Below, piece after piece: positions 1-5,524 of a stretch of DNA of 5,524 nucleotides. A program made the translations under genes and the position numbers. Source of the stretch: an uncultured Ectothiorhodospiraceae bacterium (lineage in GTDB: Bacteria > Pseudomonadota > Gammaproteobacteria > UBA6429 > Thiohalophilaceae). The stretch is taken from assembly GCA_947259425.1 (NCBI GenBank), contig CAMYMO010000017.1:1-5524 (forward strand), read 5' to 3'. Position 1 is the first letter of the stretch, and the number at the start of each line of letters is the position of its first letter. The notes under the pieces are model-generated. The model searched no databases and was not told the DNA's origin. It saw only the letters and a list, made by a program, of their open reading frames with translations.

Positions 1-112
1 CCTGCAGTATAATTAACGGCGATGATTTTGTGATTTGTGTCTTGATAGATTCAGTATCGGCTTACGACTCATCACAATTGAATCGTCTTTTATAGCCAAC
101 ACGGTTAAACGC

Positions 113-853
113 TTATTGGCCAAATGAGATGGCTTTTAAGTTAATTTCGGATGAATCACCGTCATCGTCAATCTTTAATATTTTTACGGGTAGGTAGTTC
201 AACTCTGGCGCACACCAGATGAAAAATTGGGTTTTATTTCGAATTTTATTGCTGACGAGTTTGATCGTATCCAGTGTTTTAAACGGTGTAGTAAGTTCAG
301 TTTTTGTTACCACCTTCAATGAATAAGAATCGACTCGTTTTTTATCAGCGATAATATAGGTGACAGATTGTTTGTTGTCCTGTAAATCACGCATGAGTTG
401 GATCTGAAAACTGAGAAGGTCATGTGTGCCGGTTTTAAGTGGATACGACTTATTTGTGTAATCATTGCGAATATCGCCACTTTCCCAGTCGAAAATTATA
501 TTATGTTTTTTCTCTTTTTTGCCGCCATGCTGGTGGTAGCGATAAGATAATGGCTGATAGCTATTGGCGTGTTGTTGAATGGTACTGGTTTCGTTAATGG
601 TGTCTTTAACCAACATCCGGATAATCCCTTTGCCTTTCGTCGCTGAACGATATTCCCAGGTGCCGTTGTTTTGTAACTTGAATGTTCGTAGTGCATCACC
701 AAGATACATATCATTATGGGTGACTTCATAAGTAATCGTGAACCCCGATTTTAAGATGCCGGCATGACCCGTTGTCGATACGATGGCTAAAATAACACCA
801 ATAATAGTCAGGTGTAGCTGGGGTGATATTCTGCTGGATAATCTATTTAACAT
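113..853 (-). CDS. DUF3108 family exported protein, 246 aa
   Basis: The protein matches the DUF3108 pattern from end to end; the family's biochemical role is not known to me. Residues about 14-31 form a hydrophobic signal segment ending GHA, so export to the periplasm or outer envelope is likely. Family hallmarks follow in order: ITYEV near 40, an NGTWEYRS stretch near 63-70, SYQPLSYRY near 98-106, IFDWESGDI near 120-128, a GTHDLLSFQIQL segment at 142-153, YIIAD at 166-170, TELTTPFKTLDTIK at 185-198, and a C-terminal W-C-A-P...YLPVKI block at 213-225. The length suits a complete single-domain member. The ATG start gives an intact signal peptide; an AAGG lies 11 nt upstream, a weak and rather distant ribosome site. 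It lies 244 bp after a second DUF3108 gene on the same strand, with a TATACT hexamer 32 nt before the start, so independent transcription is possible. The family call is confident; the function is unknown. Confidence 0.88.
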   Translation of the reverse strand: MLNRLSSRISPQLHLTIIGVILAIVSTTGHAGILKSGFTITYEVTHNDMYLGDALRTFKLQNNGTWEYRSATKGKGIIRMLVKDTINETSTIQQHANSYQPLSYRYHQHGGKKEKKHNIIFDWESGDIRNDYTNKSYPLKTGTHDLLSFQIQLMRDLQDNKQSVTYIIADKKRVDSYSLKVVTKTELTTPFKTLDTIKLVSNKIRNKTQFFIWCAPELNYLPVKILKIDDDGDSSEINLKAISFGQ

Positions 854-885
854 GTTGTGTAGAACCTTATTTGTCAGCTTAGTTC

Positions 886-891
886 AGTATA
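886..891 (-). promoter_or_regulatory. Candidate -10 element for the 246-aa DUF3108 gene
   Basis: The minus strand reads TATACT here, five of six matches to the sigma-70 -10 consensus, 32 nt before the ATG. The hexamer 17 nt further upstream is AATACT, a poor -35 with two of six matches, and there is no TG extension. This is suggestive only. It is supported mainly by its position and by the 244-bp gap from the preceding gene. Confidence 0.3.
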
Positions 892-936
892 AGTCGTGGT
901 TACTGGAAAGTATTGGCTAGTTGGTAGAGTAAAGCA

Positions 937-1125
937 TAGCGTTGCTGAACGTAACCTGACTGGAGTTAATAGGCCTAAACCATTACGGCTTGTATTAAGG
1001 ATGCTTGCCGTAATCGTTAGCGACTATTTTGTGCTAAGTAAACTTTTAATGTTGAAGAGACGTACAATAAATTATTTTATTAGCGGGCGGCAAACCTTTA
1101 CCGTATCGATTCAGAAGCAACGCTA
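937..1125. repeat. 10-bp inverted repeat arms enclosing the gap between the DUF3108 genes
   Basis: TAGCGTTGCT at 937-946 is an exact reverse complement of AGCAACGCTA at 1116-1125. The arms enclose 169 bp, including a second, perfect 8-bp inverted repeat at 982-1014. The right arm lies inside the last codons of the 343-aa gene, whose stop is at 1098-1100. I see no target-site duplication outside the arms and no transposase. This could be the two ends of a small non-autonomous element, or chance: a 10-bp match in a region this size is only moderately unlikely. Confidence 0.35.
982..1014. repeat. Perfect 8-bp inverted repeat with a 17-nt loop
   Basis: ATTACGGC at 982-989 pairs exactly with GCCGTAAT at 1007-1014. 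It lies in the non-coding gap between the two DUF3108 genes, 84 nt past the stop of the upstream (343-aa) gene and 129 nt before the start of the downstream one. Neither strand shows a T run directly after the stem, so a classical intrinsic terminator is not supported. It may be an mRNA 3'-end stem, a processing site or an operator-like dyad. Confidence 0.45.
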
Positions 1126-2129
1126 AGACATGATTTGGCATGCTTAGCCGTTTGCAAACTTTTTTCAGTTAGATCGAGATGAATGGTTCCGATCTTGACC
1201 TGTACTTCATATTTCAAAGGTAATCGCCGCGCATCGTTGGAAACCCATAAGATGATAAAGCCTTCATCTTCGGCTTCGGTTACATTTTTGCGCATGACAT
1301 TAACTTTAGTCGTTGAAATTTCCTGTTCACCGACATTTAATATCTCTTCACCCATTATTTCAATGCGGTACTCATTAATTTCATCTTTATGAAAAACGTT
1401 AAATGTTTGCTGGTCATGTTCAGTTTTGTTATACCATCGCGCCGAATATAACATCGCTAATGGATCGATTAAGCTGCTAAGCTGATCAATTTCAATCGAT
1501 TTATCGTAAACAAGAAAATTATGTTCATTTTCTATTTTTGGCAGGTAATTAAAATAGGCCGGGACTGGTTTATCACCATCTTTTTCCCAATACGGTGCGG
1601 GCGGTTCTTCTTTTACATCGAACGGATTCAGGTATTCTTCTTCTTCGCCATGTACATCTATTTCAGGGAAAATCATTTGTCTTTGTCGGAAAAGATCAAT
1701 CGTATTTGCTTGCCAATCTAACCACTGCACATTGTATTCTTCATCTGTGCCTTTGCCGATTTCCTCGACCAAATAAATTTTTGCAAGATCAGCGCTAACC
1801 TTGCTTCGCCATTTATATCGGTATGGGTGAAGTGACTCTGAAAATGAATAATTTTCCGTGCTAAGTTTCATCTCGAGCTGACAAATTGGATTTCCTTCGA
1901 AATCTTCACTTTGTGTTTTACTGATAAATACGACATCGGCCAGTTCTTTCCAGATAAATAATGAGATAAATCCACTGTATTTAAGTTTGTAGGTGAGATA
2001 ATCGGAGTGGCCGGTATTATTGTTGTGTAATCTCCATTTATCGAACGTCTTCTCCTTTGCGATTACAGTATTAACTGTCAGGGTCAGTATCGTAACGATA
2101 AGAATTTTAAAGGATGAATTGACGATCAT
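1098..2129 (-). CDS. DUF3108 family exported protein, larger divergent copy, 343 aa
   Basis: Residues 6-24 are a clear signal peptide ending VIA before KEK, which supports the ATG start although no good ribosome site precedes it. The body is recognisably DUF3108, mainly from its second half: DPLAMLYSARW at 222-232, FNVFHKDEINEYRIEIMGEE at 243-262, EISTTKVNVMR at 270-280, and FIILWVSNDARRLPLKYEV at 291-309 followed by KIGTIHLDL at 312-320. The first half has the expected Y-K-L-K-Y-S-G strand and a WLDWQANTIDLFRQRQ segment at 136-151. Two things are unusual. Residues about 155-190 form an acidic, proline- and aromatic-rich insert. About 22 polar residues follow the last domain strand, ending at the window's inverted repeat. 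It is about 100 residues longer than its neighbour. It starts 122 bp after purN on the same strand. The family call is good; the function is unknown, and a periplasmic or outer-envelope location is inferred from the signal peptide. Confidence 0.85.
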   Translation of the reverse strand: MIVNSSFKILIVTILTLTVNTVIAKEKTFDKWRLHNNNTGHSDYLTYKLKYSGFISLFIWKELADVVFISKTQSEDFEGNPICQLEMKLSTENYSFSESLHPYRYKWRSKVSADLAKIYLVEEIGKGTDEEYNVQWLDWQANTIDLFRQRQMIFPEIDVHGEEEEYLNPFDVKEEPPAPYWEKDGDKPVPAYFNYLPKIENEHNFLVYDKSIEIDQLSSLIDPLAMLYSARWYNKTEHDQQTFNVFHKDEINEYRIEIMGEEILNVGEQEISTTKVNVMRKNVTEAEDEGFIILWVSNDARRLPLKYEVQVKIGTIHLDLTEKSLQTAKHAKSCLSVASESIR

Positions 2130-2215
2130 ATCTAAACCAATGATGGATAATCTTGTTCCTAAACATGCTTCAAAAAATGTGACTAGAAACCAATAACGAA
2201 ATTTAATATCCCATT

Positions 2216-2251
2216 AGCTGCCTTTGCGTGACTTATAAAGGACACCCAGCT
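2216..2251 (-). other. Imperfect hairpin directly after purN
   Basis: On the minus strand, immediately after the purN stop, AGCTG pairs with CAGCT and CCTTT pairs with AAAGG. The loop is 11 nt and there is a one-sided 5-nt bulge. No U-rich tract follows directly; the nearest T6 run is about 40 nt further on (2173-2178). It may stabilise or partly terminate the purMN transcript, but it is not a convincing intrinsic terminator. Confidence 0.3.
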
Positions 2252-2908
2252 TTATGGGAGCATGTTAAATTGTTGTTGTGCATAGCTAATCGGTTGCTGG
2301 TTATAATAAACCACGCCATGGCTAAATGTCACCTCGCCGGCGGCGATACGTCGAATCGATTCTGGAAAAATTTTATGTTCAACTTGATGAACACGATCAG
2401 CGAGTGTCAACGCATCATCGTCGGCTAATACCGGCACGCGGGCCTGTAATATGACCGGACCGCTGTCTAATTCCGGGATGACATAATGTACGGTTGCGCC
2501 ATGTTCGGATTCGCCCGCATCGAGCACACGTTGATGAGTGTTTAGACCTTGATAGTTTGGTAACAATGAAGGATGAATATTAATCATGCGGCCAAGGTAA
2601 TGCTCGACAAAGGGGTCACTTAAGATGCGCATAAACCCAGCGAGTACGACCAGCTCAGGTTTTTCCTGATCAATGCTTTGCATCAGTGCCTGATCAAAGT
2701 CCTCACGTGATTCAAATAGCTGGTGGTCAACCACCTTTGTTTTGATGTTTGCTTTGGCGGCACGTTGTAAACCGGCTGCATCCGCCCGGTTGCTGATGAC
2801 ACAGGCGATGTGGGCATTCAGTCGACCGCATTCAATTTCATCAATGATGGCCTGCAGGTTGCTACCATTGCCTGAAATGAGGACAACCAGTTTAATCGGT
2901 GCAGTCAT
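2252..2908 (-). CDS. purN: Phosphoribosylglycinamide formyltransferase (GART, N10-formyl-THF dependent)
   Basis: PurN transfers a formyl group from 10-formyltetrahydrofolate to GAR, giving FGAR, the third step of de novo purine synthesis in the cytoplasm. The 218-aa protein has the family's full length and order of motifs. There is an N-terminal VVLISGNGSNLQAI phosphate-binding loop (8-21), an ISNRADAAGL strand and turn (38-47), and LVVLAGFMRIL (86-96). The catalytic asparagine and histidine sit in INIHPSLLP (N110, H112), followed by GLNTH (121-125). HGATVHYV (136-143) comes next, then the catalytic aspartate D148 in ELDSGPVI. These equal N106, H108 and D144 of the E. coli enzyme with a constant offset of four. 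The ATG lies 5 nt after the purM stop and has no good ribosome site of its own, so translation is probably coupled to purM. No key residue is missing. It is distinct from PurT, the formate-using alternative. Confidence 0.98.
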   Translation of the reverse strand: MTAPIKLVVLISGNGSNLQAIIDEIECGRLNAHIACVISNRADAAGLQRAAKANIKTKVVDHQLFESREDFDQALMQSIDQEKPELVVLAGFMRILSDPFVEHYLGRMINIHPSLLPNYQGLNTHQRVLDAGESEHGATVHYVIPELDSGPVILQARVPVLADDDALTLADRVHQVEHKIFPESIRRIAAGEVTFSHGVVYYNQQPISYAQQQFNMLP

Positions 2909-2913
2909 TATGT

Positions 2914-3963
2914 TTACTGAATAACGACCTGGGGTGCCCCATCATGTGCCTCGATCTGTCCAATCAGGCCTGCCTTGAATTCATCATTTGCAAAATGGGC
3001 GAGGGTGGTCTCGACATCGTTTTGATCAACGATTAAAGCCATACCGATACCACAGTTGAAGGTGCGGTACATTTCTTCCTCAGCGACCTGACCCTTTTCC
3101 TGTAACCAGTTAAAGACTTCGGGTATTTGCCAGCTGTCTTTATCTATGATGGCCTGGGTTTGATCGGGTAACACGCGTGGGATGTTTTCCAGCAGGCCAC
3201 CACCAGTGATGTGTGCCAGGGCGTGGACTTTGATCTTGTCAAATAAGGCTAACAGCGGTTTTACGTAGATTTGGGTTGGGGTCAGTAATGCCTTGCCTAA
3301 AGGTTGGCCATGGAAGTCCTGATTTAGATCCGCATTGGCGTGTTCAATAATCTTTCGAATCAATGAGTAGCCATTAGAATGAGGTCCATTAGAGCTGAGA
3401 CCAATAATCGCCTGACCGGCCGTGACACTTTGGCCGTCAATGACTTTGGGTTTATCGACGGCACCGACACAGAAGCCCGCCAGGTCATAATCCCCCTCGG
3501 AATACATGCCCGGCATCTCAGCCGTTTCACCGCCAATCAACGCGGCCCCGGAGATTTCACAGCCCCTGGCAATTCCGGCAATGACATCGGCGGCAACATC
3601 GATACTGAGTTTGCCGGTGGCGTAGTAATCTAGAAAAAATAAGGGTTCGGCACCTTGTACGATAAGATCGTTGACACACATCGCGACCAGATCGATGCCA
3701 ACCGTGTCATGAATGCCCAGTTGTAACGCTAATTTGAGTTTGGTACCGACCCCATCCGTTCCGGCCACCAACACAGGTGTTTGGTATTTGCTGAGATCTA
3801 GCTCGAAAAGGGCACCAAATCCGCCTAAGTTGCCCATAACCTCAGGTCGAAGGGTCTTTTTAGTGAGAGGTTTGATTCGTTCTATTAACGCATTTCCTGC
3901 ATCGATATCAACACCGGCATCTCGATAGCTTAAGCCGGACGGTTCAGTTTTTTGATGCGACAC
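2914..3963 (-). CDS. purM: Phosphoribosylformylglycinamidine cyclo-ligase (AIR synthetase)
   Basis: PurM closes the imidazole ring, converting FGAM and ATP to AIR, ADP and phosphate, the fifth step of de novo purine synthesis. The protein is 349 aa, close to the usual 345. Motifs in order are LSYRDAGVDIDAGN (11-24), the GTDGVGTKLKLA nucleotide-binding segment (68-79), GIDLVAMCVNDL (89-100), GAEPLFFLDYYATG (104-117), IGGETAEMPGMY (143-154), LSSNGPHSNGYSLIRK (189-204), the HITGGGLLENIPR signature (251-263) and MYRTFNCGIGM (298-308). All are intact. The GTG start is preferred because AGAGGAG lies 6 nt upstream and the N-terminus then matches the family. purN follows after 5 nt, the standard purMN pair, so the two are almost certainly cotranscribed. 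Transcription probably starts in the short divergent region shared with the DUF2066 gene. Confidence 0.98.
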   Translation of the reverse strand: MSHQKTEPSGLSYRDAGVDIDAGNALIERIKPLTKKTLRPEVMGNLGGFGALFELDLSKYQTPVLVAGTDGVGTKLKLALQLGIHDTVGIDLVAMCVNDLIVQGAEPLFFLDYYATGKLSIDVAADVIAGIARGCEISGAALIGGETAEMPGMYSEGDYDLAGFCVGAVDKPKVIDGQSVTAGQAIIGLSSNGPHSNGYSLIRKIIEHANADLNQDFHGQPLGKALLTPTQIYVKPLLALFDKIKVHALAHITGGGLLENIPRVLPDQTQAIIDKDSWQIPEVFNWLQEKGQVAEEEMYRTFNCGIGMALIVDQNDVETTLAHFANDEFKAGLIGQIEAHDGAPQVVIQ

Positions 3964-3969
3964 TCACAA

Positions 3970-3976
3970 CTCCTCT
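3970..3976 (-). promoter_or_regulatory. Strong ribosome binding site of purM
   Basis: The minus strand reads AGAGGAG, 6 nt before the GTG at 3963-3961. It fixes this GTG as the start, over an overlapping out-of-frame GTG four bases upstream. It is the best ribosome site in the window. Confidence 0.85.
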
Positions 3977-3980
3977 AATT

Positions 3981-3997
3981 AGCACCTTTTTTGTGCT
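3981..3997 (-). other. Small hairpin in the purM leader, next to the ribosome site
   Basis: AGCAC and GTGCT form a perfect 5-bp stem around a 7-nt loop, which is A-rich on the purM (minus) strand. The stem ends 4 nt before the AGAGGAG ribosome site. Such a stem could keep the site single-stranded or affect mRNA stability. Read on the plus strand, it has a T6 loop but no T tract after the stem, so it is not a terminator. Five base pairs can easily arise by chance. Confidence 0.35.
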
Positions 3998-4010
3998 TCG
4001 ACAGTAGGTA

Positions 4011-4041
4011 ATAATAGGGTAGTTTAACAATTTGCCGTCAA
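4011..4041 (-). promoter_or_regulatory. Candidate sigma-70 promoter of purMN
   Basis: On the minus strand TTGACG (4041-4036) and TATTAT (4016-4011) each match five of six consensus bases. The spacer is 19 nt, longer than the ideal 17. Transcription would begin around 4004, giving a leader of about 40 nt that contains the small hairpin and the strong ribosome site. The placement suits purM well. The long spacer is the main doubt. Confidence 0.5.
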
Positions 4042-4043
4042 GC

Positions 4044-4048
4044 AGGGA
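4044..4048 (+). promoter_or_regulatory. Ribosome binding site of the DUF2066 gene
   Basis: AGGGA lies 8 nt before the GTG at 4057. It supports that start over the internal ATG at 4144, which would remove the signal peptide. Confidence 0.6.
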
Positions 4049-4056
4049 ATCCACAG

Positions 4057-5223
4057 GTGCATAATAGTAAAAATAACCGTTTCCACATCATCGCTCAATC
4101 ACTGAGCCTTTTAATTCTTTGTTGCAGCTTTGGCGTCAGCCCAATGGTGCAGGCGGATGCCGTCAAAGACTTATATGAAACCCGCGTTTGGGTGGCGAGC
4201 CAGGCTAAAAAAGAACGCAGTGAGGCACTCCAGCAGGCCTTTATGGAAATCCTGGTGCGAGTGTCAGGCCGAGTCGATATCGCCCAGTCGACCGATTACC
4301 CCAATATCCAAACCGCGATCGAAATGGCGACCCGTTATGCACAACAATATCGCTATTTGAAATACACGCCCAAAGGGAAATCTCGTGCGCCTAAAGGTAA
4401 AAAGCTGATCCTCTGGGTTCGTTTTGATGAGGCCGCGGTATCGAGTTTATTACGTAAAAATAATATTCCAGTCTGGGGTAAAACGCGGCCATCCACGCTG
4501 GTCTGGTTGGTCATTGATAATCGCGGTCAACGCGAGCTTATTGGCAATAACTCCCAACACAAGGCCAGAACGATTTTAATTCGACAGGCGCGGCATCGTG
4601 GCGTACCGTTGCGCTTACCATTACTTGACCTAAAAGATCGTTCAGCTCTGCGCACCAGTGATGTCTGGGGTAATTTTGAGTCAACCATCATGAAGGCTTC
4701 GACACGCTATCAAACCGAAGCGGTACTGGTTGGACGAGTTTTTCAAAGTTATGGCGGTCATTGGAATGCACGTTGGTCATTGTATGCCGATAGTCGTCGT
4801 ACGGATTATTCGCTCTCAGGGACCAGCATTGAAGAGGTTTTGCGTCCGGGAATTGATTCAACGGCGGAGGCCCTGGCCTCACGCTATGCCTCTGTCGGTT
4901 TATCTGATACCAGCGCGGTAATCGTTCAGGTTAAAGATATCAAAAACTTTAGTGATTATAATCGGGTCGTTAACTATCTAACGAAATTATCAAACGTCAG
5001 TTCGGTGCACCCCTTTCAACTGGCAGCGAATACCACCATTTTTCGTTTAACCACACCTGCCGGTCGTTTAGGTGTGGCGCGGGCGATTGCCCTGGGGCAT
5101 ACCCTGGTGACGGAGCCGGTGTCGACCGTACCGATCCCAAAACTACCCGGTGAAGAAACACAACAAGAAGCGAATGATCCTAAACCCATTGTACCGGACC
5201 TTATATATAGACTCATCCCGTGA
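4057..5223 (+). CDS. DUF2066 domain exported protein, 388 aa
   Basis: This belongs to the DUF2066 family, whose function is not established. Residues about 9-33 form a signal peptide ending VQA before DAV, so the mature protein should be periplasmic or envelope-bound. The cysteines at 22-23 follow I-L rather than a lipobox, so a lipoprotein is not supported. The DUF2066 core begins with LYETRVWVASQAKKERSEAL and the AFMEILVRVSGR helix (39-72). It continues with YAQQYRYLKYTP (94-105), LILWVRFDEAAVSSLLRKNNIPVWGKTRP (117-145), a VWLVIDN strand (149-155), RGVPLRLPLLDL (181-192), and AVLVGRVFQ followed by WNARWSLY (222-243). Residues about 287-350 look like a separate small alpha-beta domain, and the last 35 are proline-rich. 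GTG is chosen because it gives the signal peptide and has AGGGA 8 nt upstream. The stop overlaps the next gene's start by 4 nt, so the two are translated as a unit. It diverges from purM across 93 bp. Confidence 0.88.
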   Translation: MHNSKNNRFHIIAQSLSLLILCCSFGVSPMVQADAVKDLYETRVWVASQAKKERSEALQQAFMEILVRVSGRVDIAQSTDYPNIQTAIEMATRYAQQYRYLKYTPKGKSRAPKGKKLILWVRFDEAAVSSLLRKNNIPVWGKTRPSTLVWLVIDNRGQRELIGNNSQHKARTILIRQARHRGVPLRLPLLDLKDRSALRTSDVWGNFESTIMKASTRYQTEAVLVGRVFQSYGGHWNARWSLYADSRRTDYSLSGTSIEEVLRPGIDSTAEALASRYASVGLSDTSAVIVQVKDIKNFSDYNRVVNYLTKLSNVSSVHPFQLAANTTIFRLTTPAGRLGVARAIALGHTLVTEPVSTVPIPKLPGEETQQEANDPKPIVPDLIYRLIP

Positions 5224-5524
5224 GATTTATTCCAAATATAATCAGCTTCTTAAGAATATTGTTGGTGGTACCAACGGTATATCTGTTGGCGAATGAGCAA
5301 TATAGCCATGCCTTGCTACTGTTCTTTATTGCCGGTCTCTCCGACGGTCTGGATGGATTTTTAGCACGTCGATATGGTTGGACATCACGCCTGGGCAGTT
5401 TTTTAGATCCAATGGGCGACAAACTGTTAATGACGGCAAGTTATTTTATGCTGGGTTGGCTTGAGCGTTTACCAGTTTGGTTAGTGAGTGTCGTGATCGG
5501 TCGGGACATCGTGATCGTGCTCGG
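5220..5524 (+). CDS. CDP-alcohol phosphatidyltransferase, 5' part only
   Basis: The first 101 codons are present; the gene runs off the right edge. Members of this integral inner-membrane family transfer a phosphatidyl group from CDP-diacylglycerol to an alcohol, as in phosphatidylglycerol phosphate synthesis. The family signature is complete and exactly spaced: D42, D45-G46, A49-R50, eight residues, G59, D63 and D67, in LSDGLDGFLAR and GSFLDPMGDK. These residues bind metal and the CDP moiety. Hydrophobic segments flank it at about 10-24, 31-40 and 84-101, and the IPNIISFLRI start is typical of PgsA-like proteins. The GTG start is the only option, because an in-frame TAG lies at 5208-5210. 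It shares GTGA with the DUF2066 stop and has no ribosome site, which points to coupled translation. The acceptor alcohol cannot be read from this part. I leave the symbol empty because housekeeping pgsA usually lies elsewhere (near uvrC), and this linked copy may be a paralogue. Confidence 0.92.
   Translation, partial: MRFIPNIISFLRILLVVPTVYLLANEQYSHALLLFFIAGLSDGLDGFLARRYGWTSRLGSFLDPMGDKLLMTASYFMLGWLERLPVWLVSVVIGRDIVIVL

Noticed and set aside
1..112. A possible short minus-strand gene (19 codons from 72) or a terminator downstream of the 246-aa gene
   Set aside because: There is no ribosome site and the frame is tiny. The only stem (GCCAA at 95-99 with TTGGC at 116-120) has a 16-nt loop, includes the stop codon and has no clean T tract.
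896..1126. A plus-strand 76-codon reading frame in the gap between the DUF3108 genes
   Set aside because: It begins with GTG, has no ribosome site, overlaps the end of the 343-aa gene and resembles no protein family I know.
1126..1150. An AAG-CATG / CATG-CTT stem near the end of the 343-aa gene
   Set aside because: It is short, bulged and within coding sequence, without a terminator tail.
3379..3633. A plus-strand 84-codon reading frame inside purM
   Set aside because: It is a shadow of purM, whose frame carries all the conserved motifs.
3991..4025. A plus-strand promoter for the DUF2066 gene
   Set aside because: The best pairs (TTGTGC with TAATAG, or TTCGAC with TAGTTT) have poor hexamers or a 15-nt spacer.
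4025..4041. A PurR-like operator upstream of purM
   Set aside because: The GCAAA and GTT fragments match only about half of the PurR palindrome, and the symmetric half is absent.
4048..4056. A DnaA box (GAATCCACA)
   Set aside because: It matches 7 of 9 bases and is a single copy beside a ribosome site, so there is no sign of an origin.

Overview
The window reads as chromosomal, core-genome DNA from a gammaproteobacterium of moderate G+C content. The evidence is gene order: a DUF3108 gene, purN and purM on the minus strand, facing a DUF2066 gene and a CDP-alcohol phosphatidyltransferase gene on the plus strand. From memory, this neighbourhood is familiar in Pseudomonas-like and related gammaproteobacteria, where hda and a PerM-type transporter often follow. 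I cannot assign a genus. There are no RNA genes, CRISPR arrays, insertion sequences or phage genes that I can support.

Layout. Positions 1-112 hold no gene that I can see. Positions 113-2129 carry two minus-strand genes for exported proteins of the DUF3108 family (246 and 343 aa), separated by a 244-bp gap with inverted repeats and a good -10-like hexamer. Positions 2252-3963 carry purM and purN, transcribed in that order on the minus strand with a 5-nt gap. They encode two steps of de novo purine synthesis. Positions 3964-4056 are a compact divergent control region, with a strong purM ribosome binding site, a small leader hairpin and a promoter-like pair for purM. Positions 4057-5223 encode an exported DUF2066 protein. 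Its stop overlaps the GTG start of a membrane CDP-alcohol phosphatidyltransferase, which runs off the right edge.

How the genes fit together. PurM makes AIR from FGAM, and PurN formylates GAR two steps earlier, so the pair is an ordinary housekeeping purine unit. The two DUF3108 proteins, the DUF2066 protein and the phosphatidyltransferase all point to the cell envelope, but three of the four belong to families of unknown function. The two DUF3108 genes are visibly more A+T-rich than the pur genes: a sampled 60-base stretch at 1501-1560 has about 27% G+C, against about 63% at 3541-3600.

I found no clear undescribed system. The points most worth a second look are the two diverged DUF3108 genes beside purN, the acidic insert and C-terminal tail of the larger one, the inverted repeats between them, and the tightly coupled DUF2066-phosphatidyltransferase pair.
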